Below, in pieces: positions 24,323 to 34,029 of a stretch of 64,000 bases of DNA. The first letter of the stretch is position 1; each line of letters opens with the position of its first letter. Both the position numbers and the translations under genes were made by a program. The stretch comes from Anastatus disparis (taxonomy: Eukaryota > Arthropoda > Insecta > Hymenoptera > Eupelmidae): positions 5,588,001 through 5,652,000 of the forward strand of contig JAFFSR010000343.1 in the NCBI GenBank assembly GCA_017163975.1, given 5' to 3'. The notes beneath the pieces were generated by a model. The model saw only the letters and a program-made list of their open reading frames with translations, was not told the DNA's origin and ran no database searches.

Positions 24323-24573
24323 TGTGGGGCCTGGGACTCCAACCAAAAGCCACACAGTATAGATAAGAGAAGTTAGAGGTTCAAGGTTAAGTTGAATGAA
24401 TACACGAGAGATATGGTTAAGCTTTGTATTTGCTGTAGCCAGGGATACAGTCGGTAGTCAAGTGAGAGAGTAACGTTCGCACGCTAGCACGTTAACTCGT
24501 CTCAGAGGGGAAGGGATGCCTGTTAGTTATACGATAGGCTACTAATATATGTTCACACATACATGCCCCCACA
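24323..24573 (-). repeat. 5' LTR of the Ty3/gypsy element
   Basis: Direct copy of 16205-16469, 14 bp shorter and differing at about ten positions by eye. Confidence 0.92.
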
Positions 24574-24814
24574 GCATCAATAATTATTCTACATATATAT
24601 GGCTACAGTTATTCACAGAATTAGAGGTATATTATTGTTTCAGTAAATTGTAAATCGCTGTGTAAAAATTATTTTACATTTTTCTCTCACATGACCGCAG
24701 CGCTCGCATGCGGCATATAGTCCCGACCGCCTCTTACCATTTAAAACTTTCTCTAGTCTCGGTATCGGTAATTTATTCAAAAGTTAGTATTATTAGATTT
24801 AGCAATATATCATC

Positions 24815-27800
24815 GTTTATCAACAAATTAAAAACAAAATATCTTTCATTAATTTTTATACCACCTTTTAATTTAGTGAATTATTAAATTTTTTCAAGGT
24901 TTGCTTTTAGTAATCTAGTCAAATATTAATATTTTGAAATCCAGCGATATGGTATCTTTCAGCAACAAATTAGAAACAAATTATCCCGTTCGAATCGTTT
25001 AAATATCTTAATTAGTTAAAAAAAAGTTACAGCAGTGGTCGTGCTAGCGTAAGACTTACGCTAGCACAGCTATGGATTCTCGGAAACGGCTGGAGCAAAA
25101 AAATCGTTTACAGGCGGAAATGTCAGCAACAAAATAGCAACAAAATATCATCCATTAATGTTTATTCCACCTTTTAATTAAGTGAATTTTCAAATTTTTT
25201 CAAGGTATGGTGTTATCTAGGCAAATATTAATATTTTGAAATCCAGCGATATGGCATCTTTCAGCAACAAATTAGCAACAAATTATCTCGTTCAAATCGT
25301 TAGAATATCTTGATTAGAAAAAAAGTTACAGCAGTGGTCGTGCTAGCGTAAGACTTACGCTAGCACAGCCATGGTTTCTCGGAAACGGCTGGAGCAAAAA
25401 AATCGTTTACGGGCGGAAATGTCAGCAACAAAATAGCAACAAAATATCATCCATTAATATTTATTCCACCTTTTGATTAAGTGAATTTTCAAATTTTTTC
25501 ACGGTATGGTGTTATCTAGGCAAATATTAATATTTTGAAATCCAGCGATATGGCATCTTTCAGCAACAAATTAGCAACAAATTATCCCGTTTGAATTGTT
25601 AAAATATCTTAATTAGAAAACAAGTTACAGCAGTAGTCGTGCTACCGTAAGACTTACGCTAGTACAGCCATGGTTTCTCGGAAACGGCTGGAGCAACAAA
25701 ATCGTTTTCGGGTGGAAATGTCAGCAACAAATTAGAAACAAAATATCCTTCATTAATTTTTATTGCACCTTTTATTTCAGTGAATTTTCAAATTTTTTCA
25801 ATGTATGGTGTTAATTATCTAGGCAAATATTAATATTTAGAAATTCAGCAATATGCCATCTTTCAGCAACAAATTAGCAACAAATTATCCCGTTCGAATT
25901 GTTAAAATATCTTAATTAGAAAAAAAGTTACAGCAGTGGTCGTGCTAGCGTAAGACTTACGCTAGCACAGCCATGGTTTCTCAGAAACGGCTGGAGCAAA
26001 AAAATCGTTTTCGGGCAGAAATGTCAGCAACAAACTAGCAACAAAATATCCTCCATTAATTTTTATTTCACCTTTTAATTTATTGAATTTTCAAATTTTT
26101 TCAAGGTATGGTGTTATCTAGGCAAATATTAATATTTTGAAATCCAGCGATATGGCATCTTTCAGCAACAAATTAGCAACAAATTATCCCGTTCGAATCG
26201 TTAAAATATCTTAATTAGAAAAAAAATTACAGCAGTGGTCGTGCTAGCGTAAGACTTACGCTAGCACAGCTATGGATTCTCGGAAACGGCTGGAGCAAAA
26301 AAATCGTTTACAGGCGGAAATGTCAGCAACAAAATAGCAACAAAATATCATCCATTAATGTTTATTCCACCTTTTAATTAAGTGAATTTTCAAATTTTTT
26401 CAAGGTATGGTGTTATCTAGGCAAATATTAATATTTTGAAATCCAGCGATATGGCATCTTTCAGCAACAAATTAGCAACAAATTATCTCGTTCAAATCGT
26501 TAGAATATCTTGATTAGAAAAAAAGTTACAGCAGTGGTCGTGCTAGCGTAAGACTTACGCTAGCACAGCCATGGTTTTTCGGAAACGGCTGGAGCAAAAA
26601 AATCGTTTACGGGCGGAAATGTCAGCAACAAAATAGCAACAAAATATCATCCATTAATATTTATTCCACCTTTTGATTAAGTGAATTTTCAAATTTTTTC
26701 ACGGTATGGTGTTATCTAGGCAAATATTAATATTTTGAAATCCAGCGATATGGCATCTTTCAGCAACAAATTAGCAACAAATTATCTCGTTCAAATCGTT
26801 AGAATATCTTGATTAGAAAAAAAGTTACAGCAGTGGTCGTGCTAGCGTAAGACTTACGCTAGCACAGCCATGGTTTCTCGGAAACGGCTGGAGCAAAAAA
26901 ATCGTTTACGGGCGGAAATGTCAGCAACAAAATAGCAACAAAATATTATCCATTAATATTTATTCCACCTTTTAATTAAGTGAATTTTCAAAGTTTTTCA
27001 CGGTATGGTGTTATCTAGGCAAATATTAATATTTTGAAATCCAGCGATATGGCATCTTTCAGCAACAAATTAGCAACAAATTATCTCGTTCAAATCGTTA
27101 AAATATCTTAATTAGAAAAAAAGTTACAGCAGTGGTCGTGCTAGCGTAAGACTTACGCTAGTACAGCCATGGTTTCTCGGAAACGGCTGGAGCAAAAAAA
27201 TCGTTTCCGGGCGGAAATGTCAGCAACAAAATAGCAACAAAATATCATCCATTAATATTTATTCCACCTTTTAATTAAGTGAATTTTCAAATTTTTTCAA
27301 GGTATGGTGTTATCTAGGCAAATATTAATATTTCGAAATCCAGCGATACGGCATCTTTCAGCAACAAATTAGCAACAAATTATCTCGTTCAAATCGTTAA
27401 AATATCCTAATTAGAAAAAAAGTTACAGCAGTGGTCGTGCTAGCGTAAGACTTACGCTAGCAAAGCCGTGGTTTCTCGGAAACGGCTGGAGCAAAAAAAT
27501 CGTTTACGGGCGGAAATGTCAGCAACAAAATAGCAACAAAATATCATCCATTAATATTTATTCCACCTTTTAATTAAGTGAATTTTCAAATTTTTTCAAG
27601 GTATAGTGTTATCTAGGCAAATATTCGTATTTTGAAATCCAGCGATATGGCATCTTTCAGCAACAAATTAGCAACAAATTATCTCGTTCAAATCGTTAGA
27701 ATATCTTGATTAGAAAAAAAGTTACAGCAGTGGTCGTGCTAGCGTAAGACTTACGCTAGCACAGCCATGGTTTTTCGGAAACGGCTGGAGCAAAAAAATC

Positions 27801-28184
27801 GTTTACGGGCGGAAATGTCAGCAACAAAATAGCAACAAAATATCATCCATTAATATTTATTCCACCTTTTGATTAAGTGAATTTTCAAATTTCTTCACGG
27901 TATGGTGTTATCTAGGCAAATATTAATATTTTGAAATCCAGCGATATGGCATCTTTCAGCAACAAATTAGCAACAAATTATCTCGTTCAAATCGTTAAAA
28001 TATCTTAATTAGAAAAAAAGTTACAGCAGTGGTCGTGCTAGCGTAAGACTTACGCTAGCACAGCCATGGTTTCTCGGAAACGGCTGGAGCAACAAAATCG
28101 TTTTTGGCGTATTAAATTAGCAACAAAATATGGTATAGATCAGATCGTCGCGTTTCAATGTTGCTGTGCCAGCGTAATAGACGT
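24815..28184 (-). repeat. Right Foldback arm: tandem array of mostly 299-bp units
   Basis: Counting the base after the palindrome (CATGG or its variant), units start at 25071, 25370, 25669, 25972, 26271, 26570, 26869, 27168, 27467, 27766 and 28065. All intervals are 299 bp except 25669 to 25972, which is 303. The 4-bp difference lies at GCCTAGATAA(TTAA)CACC on the complementary strand. Except for the 303-bp unit, the units resemble one another more than they resemble the left arm. The last ~120 bp is the terminal inverted repeat. Confidence 0.93.
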
Positions 28185-28217
28185 AAAATAAGGCTCTTGC
28201 CGGACTTAATGGGTTAA

Positions 28218-28387
28218 TTAATTCTTATTTACTTGAAAATTAGTCATTGATACATAAGAATATAGTAGAAGAAAATTGAACCGAGCGACGTTAGGAGCGG
28301 AAAACTTCAATATAATTAATAGCTATTAACATAAAACCCATTAAATTGTGTAACAATTTTCAACAGTTGATAAATATAATGTAAATC

Positions 28388-28454
<67 letters not shown>

Positions 28455-29015
28455 ATTTTGAATCACTAATAATCAATTTAAAACTCAAAAGTAATTATTT
28501 TAAAACGGAATATGGAAGATAAACATGTATCGTTTTATTCCTTAAATATTACGAATTAAAATATTAATTATTAGTAATTTTAAAGTGTTATATATTATGT
28601 AAATAATTCTATATTTAATTATGTTGAATTCGAGTAACAGGAAATGGCGCTCGAAAAGAGATTAATAATTACATTTTCTGCGGAATATTGCCATTGAATC
28701 AAGTAGGTGAAATATCAGTCTTAGCACCAAAAAAAAAATACTAAGCATCGCAAATTTATGCTCTTACTTCATAATATAATAGTACCAACATTGGTCTCTT
28801 AAATTCAAGCTATAGTACTAATTGAAATTATATCGCTTCTCTTTTTTTAAGTACCTTAGTACATAAATTAGATATACTTGATTTGGAACCTATTTTAACA
28901 ATGCTTTCCTTTCTCCGTGCAGTTGTTAAATGCTCAAAAATTTAAACCATGCAAAAAAAATCAGTTTTTGAAAATTTCCCTTCTTTTGGCAGTCGCAAAT
29001 AATTTCCCTGCAAAT
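28218..29015. other. AT-rich sequence with an (AT)n microsatellite
   Basis: No gene found. An (AT)n tract of about 29 units lies at 28394-28452. Confidence 0.6.
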
Positions 29016-30120
29016 TTTAGAACAAATCTATCGAGTACTTTACGTAAAATTAAAAAAAATTAAAAAAGAAGAATCAAAGTTAGTTTCAAAATTTTTAAGT
29101 TTCTCTAAACTTGTAAGTACGCTAATAAAATTAGTTTTCAAAAGCTTATTTTCTTCAGACAACAGCGTATCAATTGTTTACAAATTTTTGAGAAAATCTA
29201 TCGAATGGTTCACGTTTTTTAGAAACATTTTTTTAAAATGTTTACGTAAAAACATGAATATATATCTTCCTATATTATATAGACCTAAGCCTAAAAAAAT
29301 AGCATTCTTGCGTCCTCCCCACTCCTCCCCCTCCTCCCCCAGCCTCACATTTTTAAATTTTTTTAACGTCAATATAGGTTTTTTTTCAGCCTCTGTGAGA
29401 TGCCTCCCCCCTCCTCCCCCAGCCTCCCCCTCCTCCCCCTCCTCGACCCGCCTCTGACATCGCCTCAACGTTCGTTGCCTCATATTACCGTATAGGTCTC
29501 CTCAAAGACTCCTCAGAGACACCTCAGGTAAGCCTTAGGAATTCCTCGAAACGCCTCAAGTTTGTGAGAGTGATATTTTTTAAAATTTTCATAAAAAACG
29601 TAAAAATAGTTACCGACGCCTCAGTGCTTCCTCATCCCCTCCTCTTACAACGCCTCATGGTACGCCTCAGAGATGAGGCATTTTTTTTGTATGCCTCTTG
29701 TCCCGCCTTATACATCGCCTTAGAGACGCCTCAATGTTTCCTCATCCCCTCCTCTTACAACGCCTCAGGGTACGCCTCAGAGATGAGGCATTTATACGTA
29801 TGTATACACAAGAATATGTACATCACAAATTGGGGGGCTGGCGAGCAGGGGGGTACCCCCTCTAGTATATATATATATATATTCGCGTTTTTACGTAAAC
29901 ATTTTAAAAAAACGTTTTTAAAAAACGTGAACCATTCGATAGATGTTCTCAAAAATTTGTAAACAATTGATACGCTGTTGTCTGAAGAAAATAAGCTTTT
30001 GAAAACTAATTTTATTAGCGTACTTACAAGTTTAGAGAAACTTAAAAATTTTAAAACTAACTTTGATTCTTCTTTTTTAATTTTTTTTAATTTTACGTAA
30101 AGTACTCGAAAGATTTGTTC

Positions 30121-30124
<4 letters not shown>
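29016..30124. mobile_element. 1.1-kb inverted-repeat element with a CCTC-rich core
   Basis: The arms at 29016-29262 and 29884-30124 are inverted copies about 240 bp long, starting TTTAGAACAAATC. The centre is strikingly unlike its surroundings: pyrimidine-rich on the plus strand, with many CCTCCCC and GCCTC words and a 65-bp internal duplication (29618-29684 and 29725-29790) containing CGCCTCAGAGATGAGGCA-type inverted words. No transposase frame was found, so this is a non-autonomous element. The target duplication is unclear because the flanks are AT-rich. Confidence 0.75.

Positions 30125-30171
<47 letters not shown>
30125..30171. repeat. (AT)n microsatellite
   Basis: About 22 TA units directly beyond the right arm of the inverted-repeat element. 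Confidence 0.9.
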
Positions 30172-30173
<2 letters not shown>

Positions 30174-30473
30174 TTTTCATCGATTCAATGCTTTCTCTAT
30201 GAGAAAATAAAATATGTCTTTTTACGAAAAATATGATTATTTGAAATTTCAAAATTCTAAATAGTATTGATGTATAAAAAGGTTTTTAAAAAATAAGTAT
30301 ATAATTATTGTTTGGATACTATATAATTATTGCTTTTTGAACTATTTAAAAATGTAAAAATAACTTTAGCGTGGGGTGATAAAAAAAATGATATTTTTTT
30401 ATATGTCAAATATTAAAAGTTTCACGAAATTAGTCATAATTATTTATTCATATGTGCTTGTGTTTGTTTAAAG

Positions 30474-30698
30474 GTTTCGCACAAATTTGGATATGGTTTG
30501 ATGGATGCCGGAGCTATGGTGAGTTTAGCGGAACAGTGGACGAATGTGCCAACGCAGCGTATTTGCAAGTCTCAGGAAATCAACGAAGACCGACAAATAG
30601 ATCCAACCTTTGGTTATACTTTAAGCGTTTCTATGGATGTCAATGGTTGTGCAGGTTCTCTTAACGAAGTTAGATTTCTTGAGCATGTGCAATGTAAG
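30474..30698 (+). CDS. Internal exon of a furin-like proprotein convertase (Furin 2 type)
   Basis: A 225-bp, 75-codon exon is bounded by an acceptor (a T-rich tract ending AAAG before 30474) and a consensus donor (AAG|GTAGGT at 30698). It starts and ends in phase 0 and has no stop. Translation begins VSHKFGYGLMDAGAMVSLAE and ends FLEHVQCK, the junction between the subtilisin-like catalytic domain and the P domain of furin-family proteases, which cleave precursor proteins at basic sites in the secretory pathway. The middle (ICKSQEINEDR, then MDVNGCAG) resembles insect Furin 2 in particular. No other exon of this gene is recognisable in the window. It is therefore either one exon in a gene with very large, transposon-filled introns, or an isolated duplicated exon; the clean splice sites favour the first. 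Confidence 0.85.
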
Positions 30699-31670
30699 GT
30701 AGGTTAAATATTATTTCCTTCTGTTCACATTCAATTTATTTATTTAGCTTTAAAAAAAGTATTTATTTAGCTTTGAAAAAAGTATTTATTTAGCTTTGAA
30801 AAACGAAATCAAATTCTTATTTTTGTCATTTTTTATGAAAGTTACAGCATTCATTGTTAAAAAACACTTATTTTTCCTTATTTAAATAATTACAAAAGTA
30901 AAAGATATGGAAAAAACTCAAGAGGAAAAAAAGATGCGCTCTTAGTCATAGACAATAGATCTGCAGTTAAAAATGTAATTTATCAAAAGTGCAAACACAC
31001 AGGCCCACAGAAGAAAGTAAATACCCTGAACTGGTTCTCTAACTATGTTAGTTTGATGTATTTTTGATTGCTGTTTCCGAATTTGAAGTCCGAATGGGGG
31101 GTTTTCCAGTATTTTACAAGGTCATTCGAAGGTCAAATTGAGAAAATGTGGTGGAAAAATCTACACTGAGAGAAAATTCATGCTAATATAGCATGCGAAC
31201 TGCCATCTACGCGAGCATATAAAGCATTGATACAAATATGACAGGCGTGAGAAGCTCTATTAGTATTGAATTATTTTATACTAAAAAAGATGGTATGGAG
31301 AGTAACGAAAGCATGAACGGCATTCACTGATGACTCACGTGGTATACTTCGATGACTCCCCACTCTCATATCCTTTGTTTACTTGAGTCGCCTCCTCTTT
31401 TGGGCGGCGACGCGAGCAAACACGGCTGGTCTATATCCAAAACCATGTCGCAAATTTCGTTAACGTATTTTCGTTGCGTGAATCTTTTTTTTCTTTTCTT
31501 TTCTTTTTTTATGAGGAAAGAGACATTATAAATATAATCTGTTAAACTTTGTAACTATCAATAATTAAATTTTAACTTAAAATTTAATTATTTTGAACCG
31601 CTGGGGGGCAGATGTGCATGTACGATTTTACGCCAGAGATGTATCGAAGTAGCGTTGGTCTAGTGCGTAA
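30699..31670. other. Probable intron sequence downstream of the furin exon
   Basis: No further coding segment seen. A short threefold repeat of TATTTATTTAGCTTT lies at 30738-30798. Positions 31400-31460 are somewhat richer in GC but have no recognised motif. Confidence 0.5.
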
Positions 31671-32318
31671 CGTTCGCGCTTTTCCTTTTGAGTACGCGTG
31701 TTCAACTCTCGGCTAGGGTCACTTTAATGTTTTATTCCTTTTTACATTTATTTTTTTTAAGATTTTGTATTTTTTTAATAATTTTAAAATTTAATTTTTC
31801 ACAAGTACGCTTGTTTTTTTCATTGAAAATTTTTTTAAAAATAAATTATTCTTAATAGGTAGTAATTACAAATATTGATAAATGAATAATAGTGATGTTT
31901 ATTTTATAATAGTATAGTTAAATTTATTTATAATTTAGTTTATGAAATTTACAATAAATTACAATAAATAAATAAAACTGAGGTATTATTATTTATGTCA
32001 TAATATATATTATATATTGAAATATGTTTATAAAGACTAAATTGAATTATAGTATTGTAAACATCACTATTATTTATTTATTAATATTTTAAATTATTTT
32101 CTATATGAAATAATTTATTTAAAAATATAAAAAAAAAAACGAGCATACTTTAAGTAACTTGTGAAAAAAGAGATTTTAAAATTAATAGAAAAATAGAAAA
32201 TAAAAAAAATATTAATAAAAAAAAGTAATAAAAAATATTGAAATATTAAAAAAAAGTTTAAAAAAAGTGGTTCTCACCAAGAGTTGAACTCGCGTACTCA
32301 AAAGGAAAAGCGCGAACG
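31671..32318. mobile_element. Near-complete inverted repeat with tRNA-like ends
   Basis: CGTTCGCGCTTTTCCTTTTG at 31671 is mirrored by its complement ending at 32318. Inverted similarity continues inward through CACAAG-type and AATAATAGTGATGTTTA words almost to the centre near 31990, so the whole 650 bp can fold on itself. The outer parts of both arms look tRNA-derived: GGTCTAGTG (A-box-like, 31657-31665) and GTTCAACTC (B-box-like, 31709-31717) on the left, and CGAGTTCAACTC on the right arm. A pair of inverted tRNA-derived SINE ends, or a MITE that has captured a tRNA-like promoter, would explain this. Confidence 0.6.
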
Positions 32319-32933
32319 TACTCACATACATTAAGCATTTCACCAACAAAATATTAAACTACGGGCCTGGCAAGTTATTTTGTAGATATTTAGTAAAATT
32401 TAATATATTTTACAGCACTTGAAAATAAAAAGATAGTGTGATGAGATAGAGAATGCATAATTTTATTTTATTAAAAGTATTACAATTAAAATGTGTATCT
32501 TCCCTGAAAGTTTTAAAAAGGCATAAATAATTTTGAAGTTGATGGCAGCAAATTCTCAAATATAAGTTGTTACAAGCTAATTGCTCTTCTACCAAGTTTT
32601 TAGAAATAAAATTGCACAATTTTGGTCTTCAACCGTAGCATATTAAATAGAAAATTATTCCGAAACTTTGAAGTTAATCGTTTCGGAAATTGTTTATTAA
32701 GTAAATCTTTCATCAGGAATAAAATAAAATAGATATCACTAAGATCAAGTCTAGTCCATCAATGTTTAAGTAGTAATATTCACTCATAAATGAAATAATA
32801 AGTTGATCTGATATATCATTTTTTTTCAATTTTGATGTGTACTATCATCGCTATCTTCATCTCAATAATCCCTTTTTTTCAAAAATTATTTGGCAAAGTT
32901 TTTCTAAATATTCGTCTATTAAAGAGAATATAA
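32319..32933. other. AT-rich sequence without recognised genes
   Basis: No supported feature. Confidence 0.55.
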
Positions 32934-33537
32934 ATTGAACATTTTATGGATTTTATATTATTAAAAAAAGTAAGAATTGAATACAGAAATACTCGACGAT
33001 TGCTTCATTGATTTCAAAACTTTCTTTAGCCGAAACTGTAAATATTTCATGAATTTTATATTATTAAAAAGAATGAATTGAATACAGAAGTACTCGACGA
33101 TTTCTTGATTGATTTCAAAACTTTCTTAAGCAAAAACTATAGATAAATCTAGTAAAAGGTATAAACTTAATAATAATTACTCAATTCGTTTCAGTACTCT
33201 CCAGAACTGAAATTAAAAAAAAAAAAATATGATGTATGTAGTAAAAAAAAAAGAAATATTTAGAAAAAATGTTCTAAACTGTTTAATAACTAAACTCGCC
33301 TAAAATATACTTTCTTAAAAGTAATAATAACATAATAAAATAGTATTCATCAGTTGAATCAATGACTTAAAACAAAAAATAACAGACATAATATTCAAAA
33401 GCTTTGAAGAAATTTGATTACATTCGAAAATTAAAAGATAGTGTAATGATATTTTTATGAATTTAATATTATTTAAAAAAGAATGAGTTGAATACAGAAG
33501 TATTCGACGATTGCTCAATTGATTTCAAAACTTTCTT
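32934..33537. repeat. Three copies of an ~88-bp repeat
   Basis: Copies at about 32934-33024, 33043-33130 and 33448-33537 share GAATTGAATACAGAA, CTCGACGATT and TTGATTTCAAAACTTTCTT. The first two are nearly adjacent; the third is separated by about 320 bp of other sequence. Confidence 0.75.
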
Positions 33538-33578
33538 AATAAATATTAATATACATGGGAAAAATGGTTATAAAACGT

Positions 33579-33617
<39 letters not shown>

Positions 33618-34029
33618 GTGTGTGTATGTGGGTGTGCGCGCATGTGAATTGACATAAAATATCCCATGTATATGTATATACATATATTCATAAACCCATG
33701 TGAGTGCGTGCATACGCTATGACAGGAACAGTCCCATATATAAAGAGAAATATATATAAACTCAACGTGTGTCATGCTAATAAGTTTACAAAAAAACAAA
33801 ATGTTTGACATATGCCCTTTTTCCATTTAATAGGTTTCTGAATAATGAAAGCAGATCAAAATTTTTTTCTTAATCTATATATATTTTTCAAAACAACTTT
33901 ATGATATATTTAATTTTTAACACAAAAAATTAATTGCTACAATAAATATTACTATAAATTACCTGTAATATAATAAATATTTCGAAAGAATATTTAATAA
34001 GAACTGTATTGATTAAATTTTCTTAATAT
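33538..34029. other. AT-rich sequence with (AT)n and GT-rich microsatellites
   Basis: An (AT)n tract at 33580-33614 is followed by GTGTGTATGTGGGTGTGCGC (33617-33636). No gene seen. Confidence 0.55.

Larger units (their letters stand above)
16205..24573 (-). mobile_element. Ty3/gypsy LTR retrotransposon, CsRn1/Kabuki-type, defective
   Basis: Two direct LTRs (16205-16469 and 24323-24573) start TGTGGGGCC and end CCCCCACA and are flanked by the 4-bp duplication GCAT (16201-16204, 24574-24577). Coding is on the minus strand: leader, gag, protease remnant, reverse transcriptase, RNase H, integrase, then a small unknown ORF. A primer-binding site follows the right LTR and a polypurine tract precedes the left one. 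By eye the LTRs differ at about ten positions plus one 14-bp duplication, so the insertion is not very recent. The gag CHCC finger and a primer site close to the tRNA-Trp complement argue for the CsRn1/Kabuki clade. Nonsense codons in gag and pol, a gag frameshift and loss of most of the protease make it non-autonomous. Confidence 0.9.
15841..24734. mobile_element. MITE with TA target duplication, split by an LTR retrotransposon
   Basis: The ends are inverted repeats starting AGAGGCGGTCGGGACTAT (15841) and the complement ending at 24734, flanked by TA on both sides (15839-15840, 24735-24736). Once the retrotransposon is discounted, the element is about 520 bp and folds back for most of its length: 15900-16055 pairs with 16145-16204 plus 24578-24690. 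The homologous place in the second Foldback copy, near 38908, lacks it and reads continuously. A TA duplication fits Tc1/mariner-type mobilisation. No coding sequence was found. Confidence 0.75.
11845..28184. mobile_element. 16.3-kb Foldback-type element with tandem-repeat arms
   Basis: The two ends are inverted copies: ACGTCTATTACGCTGGCACA at 11845 and its complement ending at 28184; inverted identity continues for at least 65 bp before the tandem units start. A perfect 9-bp direct repeat, AAAATAAGG, flanks the element (11836-11844 and 28185-28193), and removing the insert plus one copy restores the piggyBac terminal repeat, so the borders are exact. The arms are arrays of ~300-bp units (11 palindromes per side); the centre is under 1 kb of unique sequence, now split by a MITE and an LTR retrotransposon. 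No transposase frame was found, so the element is non-autonomous. Long inverted arms of tandem units with a 9-bp duplication are the hallmarks of Drosophila Foldback; Mutator-like elements also give 8-11 bp. Family assignment is by structure only. Confidence 0.88.
7996..28213 (+). mobile_element. piggyBac-like DNA transposon, interrupted by a nested insertion
   Basis: Both ends abut TTAA (7992-7995 and 28214-28217), the obligatory piggyBac target duplication. The terminal inverted repeats start CCTATTAAGTCCGG on the left and CCCATTAAGTCCGG on the right (reverse complement). Beyond these the inverted homology extends about 700 bp (7996-8727 against 11130-11844). The element carries a decayed piggyBac transposase on the plus strand (9101-10743). 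Without the 16.3-kb insertion at 11845-28184 and its 9-bp target duplication, the element is about 3.87 kb. The last 20 bp of its right end lie at 28194-28213, beyond the insertion. Long inverted repeats are not universal in piggyBac elements but do occur. Confidence 0.9.

Noticed and set aside
23144..24355. Small frames in the gypsy leader
   Set aside because: Mostly antisense to the element or spanning microsatellites, with no motif; the leader is expected to be untranslated.
11970..28065. Regular direct repeats with constant spacing, resembling a CRISPR array
   Set aside because: Units are 299-303 bp, similar along their whole length with no unique spacers, and belong to a eukaryotic transposon arm.
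29178..29962. Overlapping frames of 65-132 codons in the CCTC-rich element
   Set aside because: They are biased in composition, overlap on both strands and inside inverted repeats, and have no recognisable motif.
31657..31735. A functional tRNA gene
   Set aside because: A- and B-box-like words exist, but the acceptor and T stems do not pair properly, so it is only tRNA-like.
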